From positions 53,200 to 117,199 of the forward strand of contig NW_026729278.1 in the NCBI RefSeq assembly GCF_030272615.1: a DNA stretch of 64,000 bases, given 5' to 3'. This DNA is from Cryptomeria japonica. Lineage: Eukaryota > Streptophyta > Pinopsida > Cupressales > Cupressaceae. Shown here in pieces: positions 24,915 through 36,089 of this stretch. Under the pieces are notes generated by a model. That model was not told the origin of the DNA. It ran no database searches and saw only the letters and a list, made by a program, of their open reading frames with translations. Position 1 is the stretch's first letter, and every line of letters starts with the position of its first letter. Made by a program: the position numbers and the translations under genes.

Positions 24915-27900
24915 TCTGTTCTAGGATTTCTAGGTTGCTTTCATGTGCAATTTGTGAGATGCACGTACTTGCACGTGAGTTTCACGTATTTTCAAGGACT
25001 CTCATGTTTTTTGCATGTTAATGCATGTGAACATCCTTGGTGTTTTGGCTTCTAGGTATTCCTTTTGTGAAGATTTCTTAGCCTGACAAGTTTGAGGGAA
25101 TCTAAAGGAATTCACTAAATATTGATCCTTTGGTGAGTGGAAGTTTTACAGTTGTTTTAGTCTCAGGTGATAGCATGCATTTTGAAGGATGGTTAAGAAG
25201 GAGAAAATAATGTTGGTCATGTTGAAATGATGTTGATCTAAAGCTCTTGTTTGATAGCAGAATAATTCTTGATGCTTGGGGTGTGTTTTTTACACCGTGG
25301 TTGCATACAACAAAGTTTTCATATTGGGTGTGATTGAGTGGCTCCCTGGTGATATGGAGAAGCTTGAGTTATTTTAACTATGGAGTGATGTGCTTATGCT
25401 GGGTACTTGTTTTTTCAAGTATTGGAAGGTGTTGCTTTAGTTACTCTGAATGCATGGAGGCTATGGGATTGATCATTCAATGATCTACAATCTTCTGGAT
25501 AGCCTATCTCCCTTAGATGCATGTACTATTGGTGGTTAAGGAGTTGGCCTACAAATGGGTCTAGAGTTCCTGATCTGCTTTTTCCTTATGGATGATTGTA
25601 CTTGCATGGTTTGGATTTATGTTCCTTGGATCTGAGGGGTTTATAAATTTTTAGTTAAAAATCTATGGTGATTCTCATCTATGATAGTTCATTTTTTTGG
25701 GTTACGCTATTTGATGTTTTTTAGACTTTTGAGTCTTCGAGATGTTAAGTGGGTATGGATGTGCATGGGTGTTCTCAAACATAGTGGTTTTATAGGCTTT
25801 ACACTTTCAAGGAAAAACTTGCGATTTTGTGGAGCTACGGAGAAAATATTTTCTAGACCTTATTTCCTTTGGGGTATTACTAGATGAGATAGTTGCAGTT
25901 TTACATGCATGTTTTTTGCATGGTGAGAGGAGGTGAGATGGTTTCTCTGCATGGGGATGTTCATACATGATTAGTCACTCAACATTTATATGGTGATGCT
26001 TGGTGGATTCCTAGACTATGGTGCTTGATGTGAACATGATTGGAAAATTAGATCAGTGCTTGATTTGGTTCTTGAGTCATGTTGTCTACATGATTGTTCT
26101 CTTTAAGAGTTCAGTTTTCATGTTGTTGATGTGATAGTGAGTTTGCATGTTTCAATGGTTGGGTCTACGAGTTGCACAATATTGTGGGTTGTCTTTAGCT
26201 ACATGTTTTTAGTGGGAAAAATTGGATGTGGATTGTCTATATCCACAAGGTTTGATTCAGTGTTTATGCAAAATTGTTATTTGGCCTTATCTGTGGTCAC
26301 TTGTACATTGGTGTGTTTGCTCTAGGATGAGAGGATGGATGAAAAGTGAGTACCTAGATAATTGGTTATGGGGCCCTTTAGCATTGTGTATTTCCTTACT
26401 TTGGAGATCTTGGTTTCACTTGGTGTGATATTGTACATTTGCATCTGTGTAAACCTAGATGATTTTCAGATTTGGGAGATGATGTGTCATGTGCTTGGAG
26501 AGCTCAGTGTCATGGTTCAGTGGGAGATTTAGCAGTGACTGTGTATTCATCACTTGGTGATTTATGATATTCTTTAGAGATGGAAGTGGTTTGGAGGGAC
26601 TCTTGGATCCTATTGTTGTAGAAGGGTTCTTTCATCTTTTGCTTGTACACTATTTGAGGATGTGTAACATCTTGCGGTCATGGAGGGATCTTACAATCTT
26701 TGGTGTGACATGCTGGTGGTGCTTGATAGGTGATGTTGGTTTAGAGTATGTTGGTATTATGTCATGGTATACTCTTGATTGTATAGTAGAGTTTGACATG
26801 ATACATTTCTTTTCAGACCATGGTATGTTCACTTGGAGCATATGATCTCCTAGGAAGGGATGGTAAGATCGTGATGTCATGATGGGTTCCTCATTTAGCT
26901 GATTGGAACTTTGATTATGGTGTGGTAGGGTCATTTGACTATGGTCTAGTGAGTTCTCTTTATATTGGGTGTATTGGTCATATGTTTGAGAGCTTCATGG
27001 GAGCGTAAATAATCATTTGGAGTTTGGCATGAATTGATCATTTTTTGGTACTCATGGATACATGGAGACTTAGGTGAGGCTGTAGTTCTCTTGAGATGAG
27101 AGACATGTGCTTAGATGGTTATTCTTGATGAGATTTTAGTTGGAAGTCCAAGGAGCCTACACCTTGATTGGACGTGAGTTCAATAGAGACCTATGAGGAG
27201 ATTTCTCTTGGATGACTCATGATGACTTGGATATCTTGGATGAGCATTATCGTTCCCCACTCTTGATCTAATCGACGGTTTATAACTTGAGAGATATTTC
27301 CTATTGTTCATCTTAAGTGGGTTATGATTTTCTTTCATATTCATGGACCTTGATCTAAAGCTAGATAGTTTTGGAGGATTCCTTGTGAGAGATGGATAGC
27401 ATGGTTATCTCCTTGAATTGTGTTTTCTTTTATAATTATGATAGGAGATGGTAGTGGGCTGATTTCCTGATATGGGAAATGGAGTAGTTTGATATTCTTT
27501 GAGAGGCTTACATCCATGTAGATACATGATGCATATGATATGTTTTATCTCTTGAGGTTGAACGGGTTTGGATGTTGTTATGGCTTTTCTCTTGGTGATG
27601 TGAAGGAGATCTTACTTGGCACAACTGACACTTAGAGGTGTTTGTAGAAGGGCATGCTACATGTTTACGATTTGTGGTTTCTCTCTTTGGTCTAAGTGAT
27701 CTTCTTGGAGGTTCAAATTCACTTGGCATTGGATGTGAGGTTTTGTATGGAGCTTCAATTATCACTGGTTTGTGGTCATATGTTGTCACTTGGGTGATGA
27801 CATGAAGGTTCTTGTACCTATTTCTTTTGTCAGATATGTAGAACATGGGAGAGTTATGGAGACTTGTTGAGAGAGATGTTTCTTCCAATAGTTTTATTTG

Positions 27901-28635
27901 CAAGATGTGCATATCTTTATGGGTGGTCCTTGGTACTGTATGGTTACACTATCTATGTGTTGTGATTGTAGACTCGGTATGGCTTTGAAATTTATAGATT
28001 CGACATTACCGATAGATTGGGAGTTCCTAAATATGTTTGGTCTTCATTGACTGGTTTTGCACATGGAGCTTGAGGTTGCAGTTTCTTGGGTTGGTTATGT
28101 TGGTGGCATGATTTTGTTGATGGTGTATACCTTTGAGTTATGGGTAATTGGATGGATTAGCACTTGTTGTTAGTGTTATTTTTCAGTTGTGTGGGTTTAT
28201 TAATTGGATGGGAGAAGTCAATCTGATTGTTGTTCTAGCTGGTATTTTATCTTGTTTCTTGGAGGACTACTTCAAAGTCGTGTTCAGGATATGGGATTCG
28301 AAGTTAATGCTTCTCTATAGCTTTTAAGTGTAGTGGAGTGGTGGAAGTATCCTATAGCCTTTGATATCACTGGGATCTTTTGTTTTTCTTCTTTAGACTA
28401 TTAATTTTTCACCTTGGCTTGTTCCTTTTCTTCCATAGGTGGCATATCAAAGGATGACAAGGATTGTTACCTAAGATGGTGAACATCTTGGATGTTGTTG
28501 CATATTTCTTGATGGAACATGAGTGCATTTTTGGAATCTATGTGGTTTCATGGATGGTAGTGATGATGTGGTTTCATCAAGTAGCTCTTAGTAGTGTAAA
28601 TCTTGTGATGAGATGAATCCTGTAAGGTCTTCATC

Positions 28636-28646
28636 AAGTGGGAGAT
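28636..28646 (+). other. Polypurine tract of element 1
   Basis: AAGTGGGAGAT lies directly before the right LTR's TGTTGGG, the typical plus-strand primer context of Copia elements. Confidence 0.8.
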
Positions 28647-29548
28647 TGTTGGGATTAAGGAGCCTCAACCTTAGGAGTCTCTAGAATCTTGTTGTCTATG
28701 CTCTCAATCTATTTGGCATCCCGGCTAAATTTGCTGAATCCTTAGAAAGGATTCAGAAGAGATTTCTTTGGTCAGTGGTTGAAGAAAAAAAGAGATTATC
28801 CTTTGTCCCAAGGAAATAATTTATTTAATTTAATGGTCTTGTGTACTAATTTTATTTATTTGATATAATACTTTAAGTTTCCAAAATGCAAAGCTTAATT
28901 CCGGGGCCCAATGGCAAGTTGGGTGCATCAAGCTTTGACGTGAAAGGAAATTGTGACTCTTGGCACAAGGAGGCAACTTTGGAGAAGTAAAATTTTTAGG
29001 AGCTTCTCAAACCTCCCTCCAAGTGACATGTGTCAATTGCATCATTTAGCACATTTTTGGAATTATTTTAAGCGGAACCAAATCTTCCACTTGGATAGGC
29101 TTGGAGTAAAATGGAAAGTTCCAAATTAGCAAAAGGCTTGCTTATCTCATCTTAGATGATTTATGTTTATTGAACAAATAATATTCGTATTAAATATTAT
29201 TTATGGAAGAGTTATGCAAAAGAAAGTTTCTAATTACATTCGTAGATACATTGAATGTGGATGCGTTTGGGAAGCTATTATTTTTGCTTTGTGAGCTCTA
29301 TAAATATCAGAATGTATAGAGGAGTTAAAGGAGAGAGGAGTTCATTTTATAGGGGTTATGCTGCCAGATTTTTTGCAGAATGGAGAAGGATGTCAATCTC
29401 CATGTAAAGGCTTAGAGCCTGAATATTGTATTGTAACTGTATTTTTTTATGAATAATGCAATGGCTCTCTGGTTTTGGAGTGTGGGGTATTTGACCCAAA
29501 AGGTTTTCCCTATGGTAAATATATGTACTATTCTTCTATCTTATTTAC
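28647..29548 (+). repeat. Right (3') LTR of element 1
   Basis: The LTR aligns with the left LTR from TGTTGGGATTAAGG to CTATTCTTCTATCTT. It lacks the MITE but carries a ~125-bp foreign piece near 28680-28805. It retains the TATA box at 29299-29306. Confidence 0.8.
28680..28805 (+). pseudogene. Scrap of LINE reverse transcriptase sequence inserted in the right LTR
   Basis: The left LTR is uninterrupted here. The inserted piece reads FGIPAKFAESLERIQKRFLW, the IP...I-x-x-x-FLW phrase found near the end of plant LINE reverse transcriptases. It has no poly(A) tail and no target duplication, so it looks like filler DNA captured during break repair rather than a retrotransposition event. Confidence 0.75.
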
Positions 29549-30590
29549 ATTTTCACTAAAAAAATTTAATGTCTACTTTGGAAATATTTGGAAGTTCTCC
29601 TTAACCAATTCATTAGCAAAATCGTATAGCAAATTTGGTACCCATGGTTTACATGGATATTAAACTTGAATATACATAAAATCCAAATGATAGAACTTTT
29701 ATTTTTATATCTTTTCAATGTGTCATATGATATTTTATTTCTTTTCTACATTTCAATCTGGAGGTTCCTAAAGAACACACAATACATAAGCCCTGATAAG
29801 ATGTTGCAAATTTTGAAACTTTTGATGTGAGCATTTATTTTTGAAGCCACAATTTTCTCATTTGACCATACACATAATCAATGTGCTATGAATTTTTACA
29901 TGAAATGATAGGCTATATCAATTAAAAGGGATTCATACTAAAATGGGTGGTTTTAACCTTTATGTCCACTCCATATTATCCAACAACTACACTCCACACG
30001 TAGACCAAACTTCATTGCATTAATGACCATCTCATACATGGTGAGAATAGTAGTGCCAATAGTTAAACTCTCCCCATTATTATAGTATATTTTAAATTGA
30101 TATGTAGACAAGAATATCAAATACTAGGGTTAATGATTTGACTTATTGATAGGTTATTCTTATGTTATTTAGCTTTGTTATTATATGAACCTTAAATTGA
30201 TCATTATATTTAATCAATATTATTCATGATTCATCCTATTCCCAAGCTTCCATGTTAATTAAATATTATTTTTAATTAAGCAATATTATCTATTTTAACC
30301 GTCAACCTAGTCCTATTTCATCTATCATCCTTTAGCCAAAACCTAAGATAAATAAATAATTTTAAATATTTACCCTAACCCTTTATCACTATCCTCCAAA
30401 TGATAGTTCTTTGGATAACAACTTAATGACAAAGGAGGATATGTTTGTAAGGTGAGTAGTTCACCTAGCATCCATCAAAGACTAGATGGACATAATCAGT
30501 GAATTTATGTCTAGAATGCCTAATTATGTCCAAATTTGCAATAAATGTCATAGATCTATTAGTGATATAAGATTTCCATGATCTATATAA
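29549..30590. other. Gene-free AT-rich stretch, probably intronic
   Basis: No coding family is visible. It lies between the LTR element and the foldback element, inside the ankyrin/PGG locus. Confidence 0.5.
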
Positions 30591-31133
30591 TTTCTTGTAG
30601 TAGATTCCTAGATAAGATCGTGTGCGATTTTTTTGGATCAACGTTTCGAATCACACTCCGTGATCCATCATCAGGATGCATGAGTGCACAAGAAGATGAA
30701 ATGAGATGTTGCAGACTTGGAAAGACCTTAATAAGGCGGGGACAAGGGAGAGGAAGGAAACAACAAAGTACGAAAAACCAAGGGGGAAAAAATAGTAATA
30801 AAAAAAAAAATTAGGAAAAAGGAGAAAAACTACAATAATGAACAGAGAAACAATAATAAAAATATTTATTATTGTTTCTCTGTTCATTGTTGTAGTTTTT
30901 CTCCTTTTTCCTAGTTTTTAATTTTTATTATTAATTTTTCCCCCCTTGGTTTTTGTACTCTCTTCTTTCCTTCCTCTCCCTTGTCCCCCCCTTTTTTAGG
31001 TCTTTCCAAGTCTACAACATCTCATTCCTTCTTCTTGTGCTCTCATGCATCCTGACGATGGATCACATAGTGTGATCTGAAATGTTGATCCAAAAAACTT
31101 GCACACAATTTTATCCAAATCTACTACAAGAAA
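30591..31133. mobile_element. Foldback element with ~270-bp inverted arms
   Basis: Bases 30591-30860 and 30865-31133 are reverse complements with few differences, joined by a 4-bp loop. The inner ~80 bp near the centre are almost perfect. Each arm contains the phrase GGATCACxxxGTGATC and a GA-rich (C/T-rich on the right) tract. The right end lies within the ankyrin exon paralogue, which continues at about 31134. I found no clear target duplication. Foldback transposons and long-arm MITEs have this form. A transcript through it would form a very long hairpin. Confidence 0.9.
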
Positions 31134-31302
31134 ATCATAAATCTATTCTACATTTTTTAATGGAATATAATCAAATTGACATAGTGAGGAAACTACTATC
31201 AAACCATGGGGAATATACTATGAAGCAAGTGATGAGCCATGGCCTTGACACTTCTCACAATAAAAATTACATCTAGCAACAAGAACTTGAGTTCATTCCC
31301 AG
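31134..31302 (+). pseudogene. Ankyrin exon relic, copy 2
   Basis: The sequence reads KSILHFLMEYNQIDIVRKLL, an ankyrin-type helix pair. It is clearly paralogous to KSFLYFSVEYNQIGIV-stop-KLL at 22.7 kb. The frame then meets a stop after HNKNYI, where the other copy reads HNTTLHLATKKW. The exon ends at CCCAG|GTTTGAC, the same donor context as copy 1. Its 5' side is cut by the foldback element. Confidence 0.72.
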
Positions 31303-31446
31303 GTTTGACATCCCTACTTTTGTCGATCTTTTGGCTTTTCTAATTTGATCAATCATTTTTCTCTTCTTATATGATCAAATTATTTTTTATTGAAAGGAAT
31401 ATGAATTTTTTTTTTGTAAGCAACATTAAGATAATAGAACTAGAAG

Positions 31447-32825
31447 ATCGACCGATTGCCTTATTAACCGGTTAAGGTCTCCTCTTATCATCGTGATGTG
31501 ACGCATTGTCGACACTATTGATTAGTGCTAGCTTTTGGCTCATGGCTATTTAATACAAGTGTACTTGAGTATCCAGTTATGACTATATCCTTCAAGATTT
31601 GTTTATGATCACTTGATTCTTAAAGCCGGTCGACATCAAGTTGAGGAGGTTTGGAGCATATGGTTACTCGGAGACTAGCAGCTTAGGTGTGTGGGCATTT
31701 ATTGGAGATGCAGATGTAGGATTTCATATTCTTTAGTTCAACTCCTTGCTATTTAATAAAGGAATACCCCTTCTTTCCACCATAATTTGCTTTCCTCTTG
31801 GCATCTCGGTATGGAGACTCCAATCCTCCTCGAAGCTACTTGTCGACAGATGGCTTTTGTGGGCAAAATCACGGACAGGTGTCTATAAGAGGTCCTTTTC
31901 TCTTAACATCCTCTCATTCTCCACTGCTTAAAGAGGATCCTAAGAAAGGAATTTCTTATGGCTTACAAAGCCAATGCTGATATTCCAACCTTTTTCTTGC
32001 AATTTTAATCTACATGGGGACTAGTAAGTACCCAGCAAAACTGCCAACCCAGATGATATTCAAGCACCTCCTGTTGGGAGAAATAGATGCTATATTGGAC
32101 AATATTGATGTCAATCTTAGAATTCTGCTTCCCGAAAACTACTACATGTCACATAGCAACGAAGTGGAAGTAAAGAAGCTCGTGATTGTTAATTCTCTAG
32201 ATTTTGCATCCTTCCAAGCAACTTAGCCTGTTATCTCCAGGAACACTGAGTTCCTTTTGAAAGTGGCTGGTATACAAAGTGGTTTCACGTCGAATTGGAG
32301 GGCAATTCTTCTCTATGGTGAAGATTTAGTAGTGACTGATGACCTCGGGATTCTTGAGAATGGTGATCTAGTGGATGGAAACGACTGGGGGTTTGGGCTA
32401 GGTGAAGAGTGGTATCCAAATGACTACCGACTCTCTAAGGAGAAGGCATAATCGGCAACTCATTTGAATTGTGGCCCTGAATATCCCATTGTCTTAGATG
32501 CAGCCAATGCGCTCGTCAAAGATGCTTCTGACGACTCTCTGTGACTCTGGTTGACTCTAAGCCCTTCGGTCTCTCTGCCTTTTGAGATTGTTTGTTTTTG
32601 TCTTATGACCTTTGCGTCTTTAAGAGATCTTTAAGATGTCGGCATATTGTTACCCTCATCGAGTCCTATGTCGTTTTCTCTTTTTCATGGATTAAAGCCA
32701 TGGTAGGGGGTTTTCTTCCTGATTCTTTCCTCCTACCACTCTTATTGAATAAAGCCTTGTATTCTCCTTTTTTTTTAATACAAGGGTGCTACCCCTGTGT
32801 AGCTATTTACTTATTAAAAAAAAAA
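31447..32825 (+). mobile_element. Non-LTR retrotransposition product with target duplication
   Basis: A 1379-bp block ending in poly(A) is flanked by a 17-bp duplication with one mismatch: GATAATAGAACTAGAAG at 31430-31446, and GATAATACAACTAGAAG at 32826-32842. The paralogous intron at about 23.0 kb has the two flanks joined without the block, which confirms the insertion. The 3' part contains AATAAAGCC and ends TTTACTTATT plus A's. The block could be a 5'-truncated LINE, a non-autonomous LINE derivative or a processed copy of an unknown gene. Confidence 0.88.
31786..32451 (+). pseudogene. Unidentified decayed 222-codon reading frame in the non-LTR insertion
   Basis: One frame runs from 31786 to 32451 with only two internal stops (TGA 31978, TAG 32224). 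It reads, for example, LPTQMIFKHLLLGEIDAIL and later SGFTSNWRAILLYGEDLVV, ending acidic and glycine-rich (GDLVDGNDWGFGLGEEW). I do not recognise a family; a LINE ORF1 or a host gene retrocopy are both possible. It shows no reverse transcriptase motif. Confidence 0.55.
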
Positions 32826-33180
32826 GATAATACAACTAGAAGAACAACAAAACAAGGGAAAGTAGGGCATAGAAAATGGGGCTTATGGTGGAGAAAATAG
32901 ATTTTCATTAAAAATTAGAGATATAATTTAAAATTCAGATTAGAGTTTTATTTATTTTTTTTACTTATTATCATATTTTTTTAATAAACAATTCATATTT
33001 AATTTTTTTTTAAATTCTCTATTATGTATAGAAAATTAAAAATTTACAAATTTAAAATTTCTTAAGGTTTCTATTTTAATTTTAAAAGTTCTATTTTTCT
33101 TATAAATATTCTCAATCTTCAAAAGTATTTATCTTTTAATATTAGATTATACTATTATGTAAAATTAAATTATTTATAAA

Positions 33181-34010
33181 TAAAAGCAAACATTTTAACT
33201 TATAGTTCCTTAGCTTTCACGGCCACCATGCTAGTACTATACAAAACTTAAAAAAGAAAAATTCAAGCATATTCTTCTGAATATCTTAGGCGTTTGTTCA
33301 TTAATATGATATAAAGCGAGGGCCATAAGAACATAAGAGATGAGGAAAAATAAAACTAATTGGACAACCCGTGTAGATGGAAAGTAAAAGTGAAGGTAAG
33401 TTAAGCATATGGCCAAGAGAAATGAAGGGAAGGAAATATGTAAACTAAAAGTGTTCTCAAGTGATGGAGAACAATCAGAAAACCAAACATAGACGACATA
33501 CCTACCCTTGTTAGCATTTCTTAGAAGCCTAGGAACTAGTATAGAAAGTTCCCGTACAAAGCTATGGAGGTAGATGGTGTGAGGGCATTTTCTATGGTGT
33601 TCATAGATGAGATTATATATAAGACATAAGAAATACATTCATGCCCCACTCATAGAAATTGAAAACACAAAATTTGAAACCCTTAGTGTCATGCTAGTCC
33701 AGTCTAAAATAAACAAATACTTGCCTCTAAATACAATAGAATTTCTAAGAAGAAATTGGATGCGTGAAGAGAATTTTTAGATTTCACCACATAGAATGAG
33801 CGGGTTCACGTCATTCTTAGTTAATTTCATGATGAACATTTGTACATATATAAGCAACACCCTATCAAAAAGAGACCATTTGAATGAGTTGCCCACCTTT
33901 GCAGAGAAAGTCTAGGATAAGTATCATCCAATAGCTGGAAAAATCCTTAACCATCTCAGGCATTTCAAAGATGTCACCTCCTGCGCTTCTATATACTCGA
34001 TAATTTTAAG
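33181..34010. other. Probable intron before the PGG exon
   Basis: No conserved coding sequence is visible. The 133-codon minus-strand frame at 33237-33638 is hydrophobic, T-rich and without motifs. The stretch ends at TTTTAAG, a plausible splice acceptor for the exon at 34011. Confidence 0.5.
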
Positions 34011-34747
34011 GCGTTTCAACAAAGGATGAACAGATGACTGCACTTGACATAGCATCAGCAGTAGCTCAACACAACCCCAATTGTGCCATGATCGCACGGA
34101 GACTGAAAGCTGCAGGAGATATTCCGTCAAAATCATCTAATTCGAAGCCAGAGAGAGACACAAATAGCATTAATACATACATGATAGTGGCATCATTGAT
34201 TGCCTCAGTCACATTCGCAGCCATGTTTCAAGTCCCAGGGGGGTTTGACAATGATAAAGAAAGTATAAACTTTGGAGCTGCCAAGCTGGCATGTACTTCC
34301 CATTTCCATTGGTTTCTAATATCCGACACTGCGGCCTTTACCTCTTCCATTGTAATGGTAGTGGCGTCATCAGTCGACATCTATTTTGGAGAATCGGCAC
34401 TTGCATCCGTTATGTGCGGGCTGATCATGCCCTTCTCAGTCACATGGAGGATAGAAGCATTCGTCTTTGCCACCCTTATCACGATGCAACTGTCTACATA
34501 TACTCTATTATCACTAGATGAATTGGAGTCATTTCTGCGTAATGATTGCCAATATAACAGGGTCGCGCAAAATCTGAGCTATTTGGCAGTTTGTCCACCA
34601 ACCTTTTCAGCCATCCATTTTATGACTTTTATACTTGTGAGGCGAAGATTTCTTGGGCGCAAGAATAGCCTGGAGAAGCCTGTCGTGTTTGGCTATATGC
34701 TCGTTATGCTCTTTTTCAATATGTTTGTGGGTTTCTTTTGGGCGTGA
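34011..34747 (+). CDS. Last exon of an ankyrin/PGG-domain membrane protein
   Basis: This is the longest clean host frame in the window. After an AG acceptor (34009-34010) it reads VSTKDEQMTALDIASAVAQH, the end of an ankyrin repeat. It continues to NTYMIVASLIASVTFAAMFQ and VPGGFDND, the signature of the PGG domain (proline-glycine-glycine) found after ankyrin repeats in plant proteins of the ITN1/ACD6 type. FLISDTAAFTSSIVMV and three further hydrophobic stretches follow, giving about five membrane segments, and the frame ends FFNMFVGFFWA with a stop at 34745-34747. The domain is complete (237 codons from the ATG at 34034). Known members act at membranes in stress and defence signalling. The upstream ankyrin exons contain stops and insertions, so the whole gene is probably dead or expressed only as a short form. 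The upstream in-frame stop at 34007 shows that the exon must begin after it or be translated from 34034. Confidence 0.85.
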
Positions 34748-34872
34748 AATTCCTGAAAGAGAGAAAAATTACCCACAAACCATCTTTTGTTATAATTATG
34801 GATTTGATGTGTGCCGAATGTGTATCAGTAAAATAATATTTCAAACTTTACCATTGTGATAATTTCTTAAAA

Positions 34873-35187
34873 TGTTAGGATTATACTGATGGATAGTGAT
34901 ACAAGCATGCAACTATAAATGTAATCGGTAATTTCCAAGAATGTAGTTGGATTTTCTAGACAGTGACGGCAATTTCATGTTTTAGAAGTTTTTTTATTGG
35001 TGATGCATTGAACTATTGTGTTTTTAGAGAGTACAACCTTTATATATTGCTTTCTTGTATTGCATATAGAGATCAAAATGTAAGCTCTATTTAGAGACAA
35101 ATCATGATGTAATAGATATTGAAATAAATAAAAAGTTTTCTGTATATTAAATTGAATTTGTATTTCGTGTTTGATTTTAAGTCTACA
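34873..35187 (+). repeat. Putative lone LTR (element 2)
   Basis: A 315-bp block starts TGTTAGG and ends CTACA, three bases before a TGGTATCAGAG primer-binding site. It holds a TATATATT-type box and AATAAA signals near its end. No second copy was found downstream, so the element is truncated. It starts only ~125 bp after the PGG stop codon and may supply the host gene's 3' end. Confidence 0.55.
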
Positions 35188-35190
35188 AAG

Positions 35191-35201
35191 TGGTATCAGA
35201 G
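35191..35201 (+). other. Primer-binding site of element 2
   Basis: TGGTATCAGAG is the initiator methionine tRNA complement seen in the other elements of the window. Confidence 0.7.
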
Positions 35202-36089
35202 TGGGAGGGTCCATGATTATGAGTGTGATCTTTCTGAGACTTTATTGGGTGTGCATGTGAGATCAAATTGTGAATTTATATCAATTAGAGAAGTTGTCTC
35301 TATGTTTGGAGATTGCAGATTTTAAGGTTGTTGATGGCAGTTCAATTTATTTTTTTATTTATGTTTATAAGGAGAATGAAAGATCTAATCCTCAAAAGAG
35401 TAAGGTTGTTGTTGTTTGTTGTTGTTTAATTGTTGCAATAAGAGGTTCATATATAGAACCTATGTGTGAGTAGTTTAACAACTCCATTGTTGGAAGTGTG
35501 AAGGATGAGAATAAGAAATTATGAAAAGTACCAAGGAAAGGGATGCATATGACATGGTTAGGAGCCATGCCACTGATATGTGCAAGAGGTGATGAAGATG
35601 AGGTGTTATGAGATGACCTCACCCACATTGGAAATTTAGTCTACATATGGCAGGAATCTACATATGAGGTAGACAGTGTTGCAAGGAATGCAACATGACA
35701 TGAGACACTTTTGGCAAATTAATGGCAGCCGAGAAAGAAATATTTGTCAAGTTGGTATTCATGCCTAGTTTTGTTTAACATTGGCATAAATTCTTGAACA
35801 GTGCACAATAATAACCAACAAGAATAATTGTGTGAAAATGAATTGTTATGAGTTTTCTCTTATCTAATCATGCTGCTTGGTTTCATGGAATGGAGTACCC
35901 CATCTCAAATAGGAAACAATCTGGTTTCAAGTATATAAAACCTTGTATAAGACCTATGATAATGTTGATATTGATGGTGATTAATATGACAACTTAGATT
36001 AGTTTGAATGCTTAGTTAATTGAACAATTCATCTGTTGATGCATGATTTTTGAAGCACAGTGTTTTATGCCTTTTTTGTTTGACATCTA
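35202..36089. other. Probable non-coding interior of element 2
   Basis: Stops occur in all frames and no retroelement protein is recognisable. No polypurine tract followed by an LTR was found. Confidence 0.4.

Larger units (their letters stand above)
23483..29548 (+). mobile_element. Non-autonomous Copia-type LTR retrotransposon (element 1)
   Basis: The two LTRs begin TGTTGGTATTAAGG (23483) and TGTTGGGATTAAGG (28647). A primer-binding site TGGTATCAGAGC lies at about 24903 and a polypurine tract AAGTGGGAGAT directly precedes the right LTR. Both are classic Copia signals for a plus-strand element. The 3.7-kb interior is G/T-rich and full of stops in all plus-strand frames. I see no gag zinc knuckle, integrase or reverse transcriptase motif, so it resembles large non-coding (LARD-type) derivatives. 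The LTRs differ clearly, implying an old insertion. It sits inside the ankyrin locus, probably in an intron. I could not establish the 3' LTR end or a target duplication. Confidence 0.85.
31303..33180 (+). repeat. Ankyrin exon-intron block, copy 2 (with insertion)
   Basis: The sequence after the exon relic matches the intron-like sequence after the 22.7-kb exon: TTTGACATCC, TTATTGAAAGGAAT, then across the insertion ACAACAAAACAAGGGAAA, and an AT-rich tail to about 33180. The similarity is moderate, so this local duplication is old. Confidence 0.75.

Noticed and set aside
27508-27912. 134-codon minus-strand open frame
   Set aside because: It lies antisense in the non-coding interior of element 1 and has no recognisable domain; the plus-strand signals (PBS, polypurine tract) show the element runs the other way.
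33237-33638. 133-codon minus-strand open frame
   Set aside because: It is hydrophobic and T-rich without motifs, in a probable intron; likely chance in AT-rich DNA.
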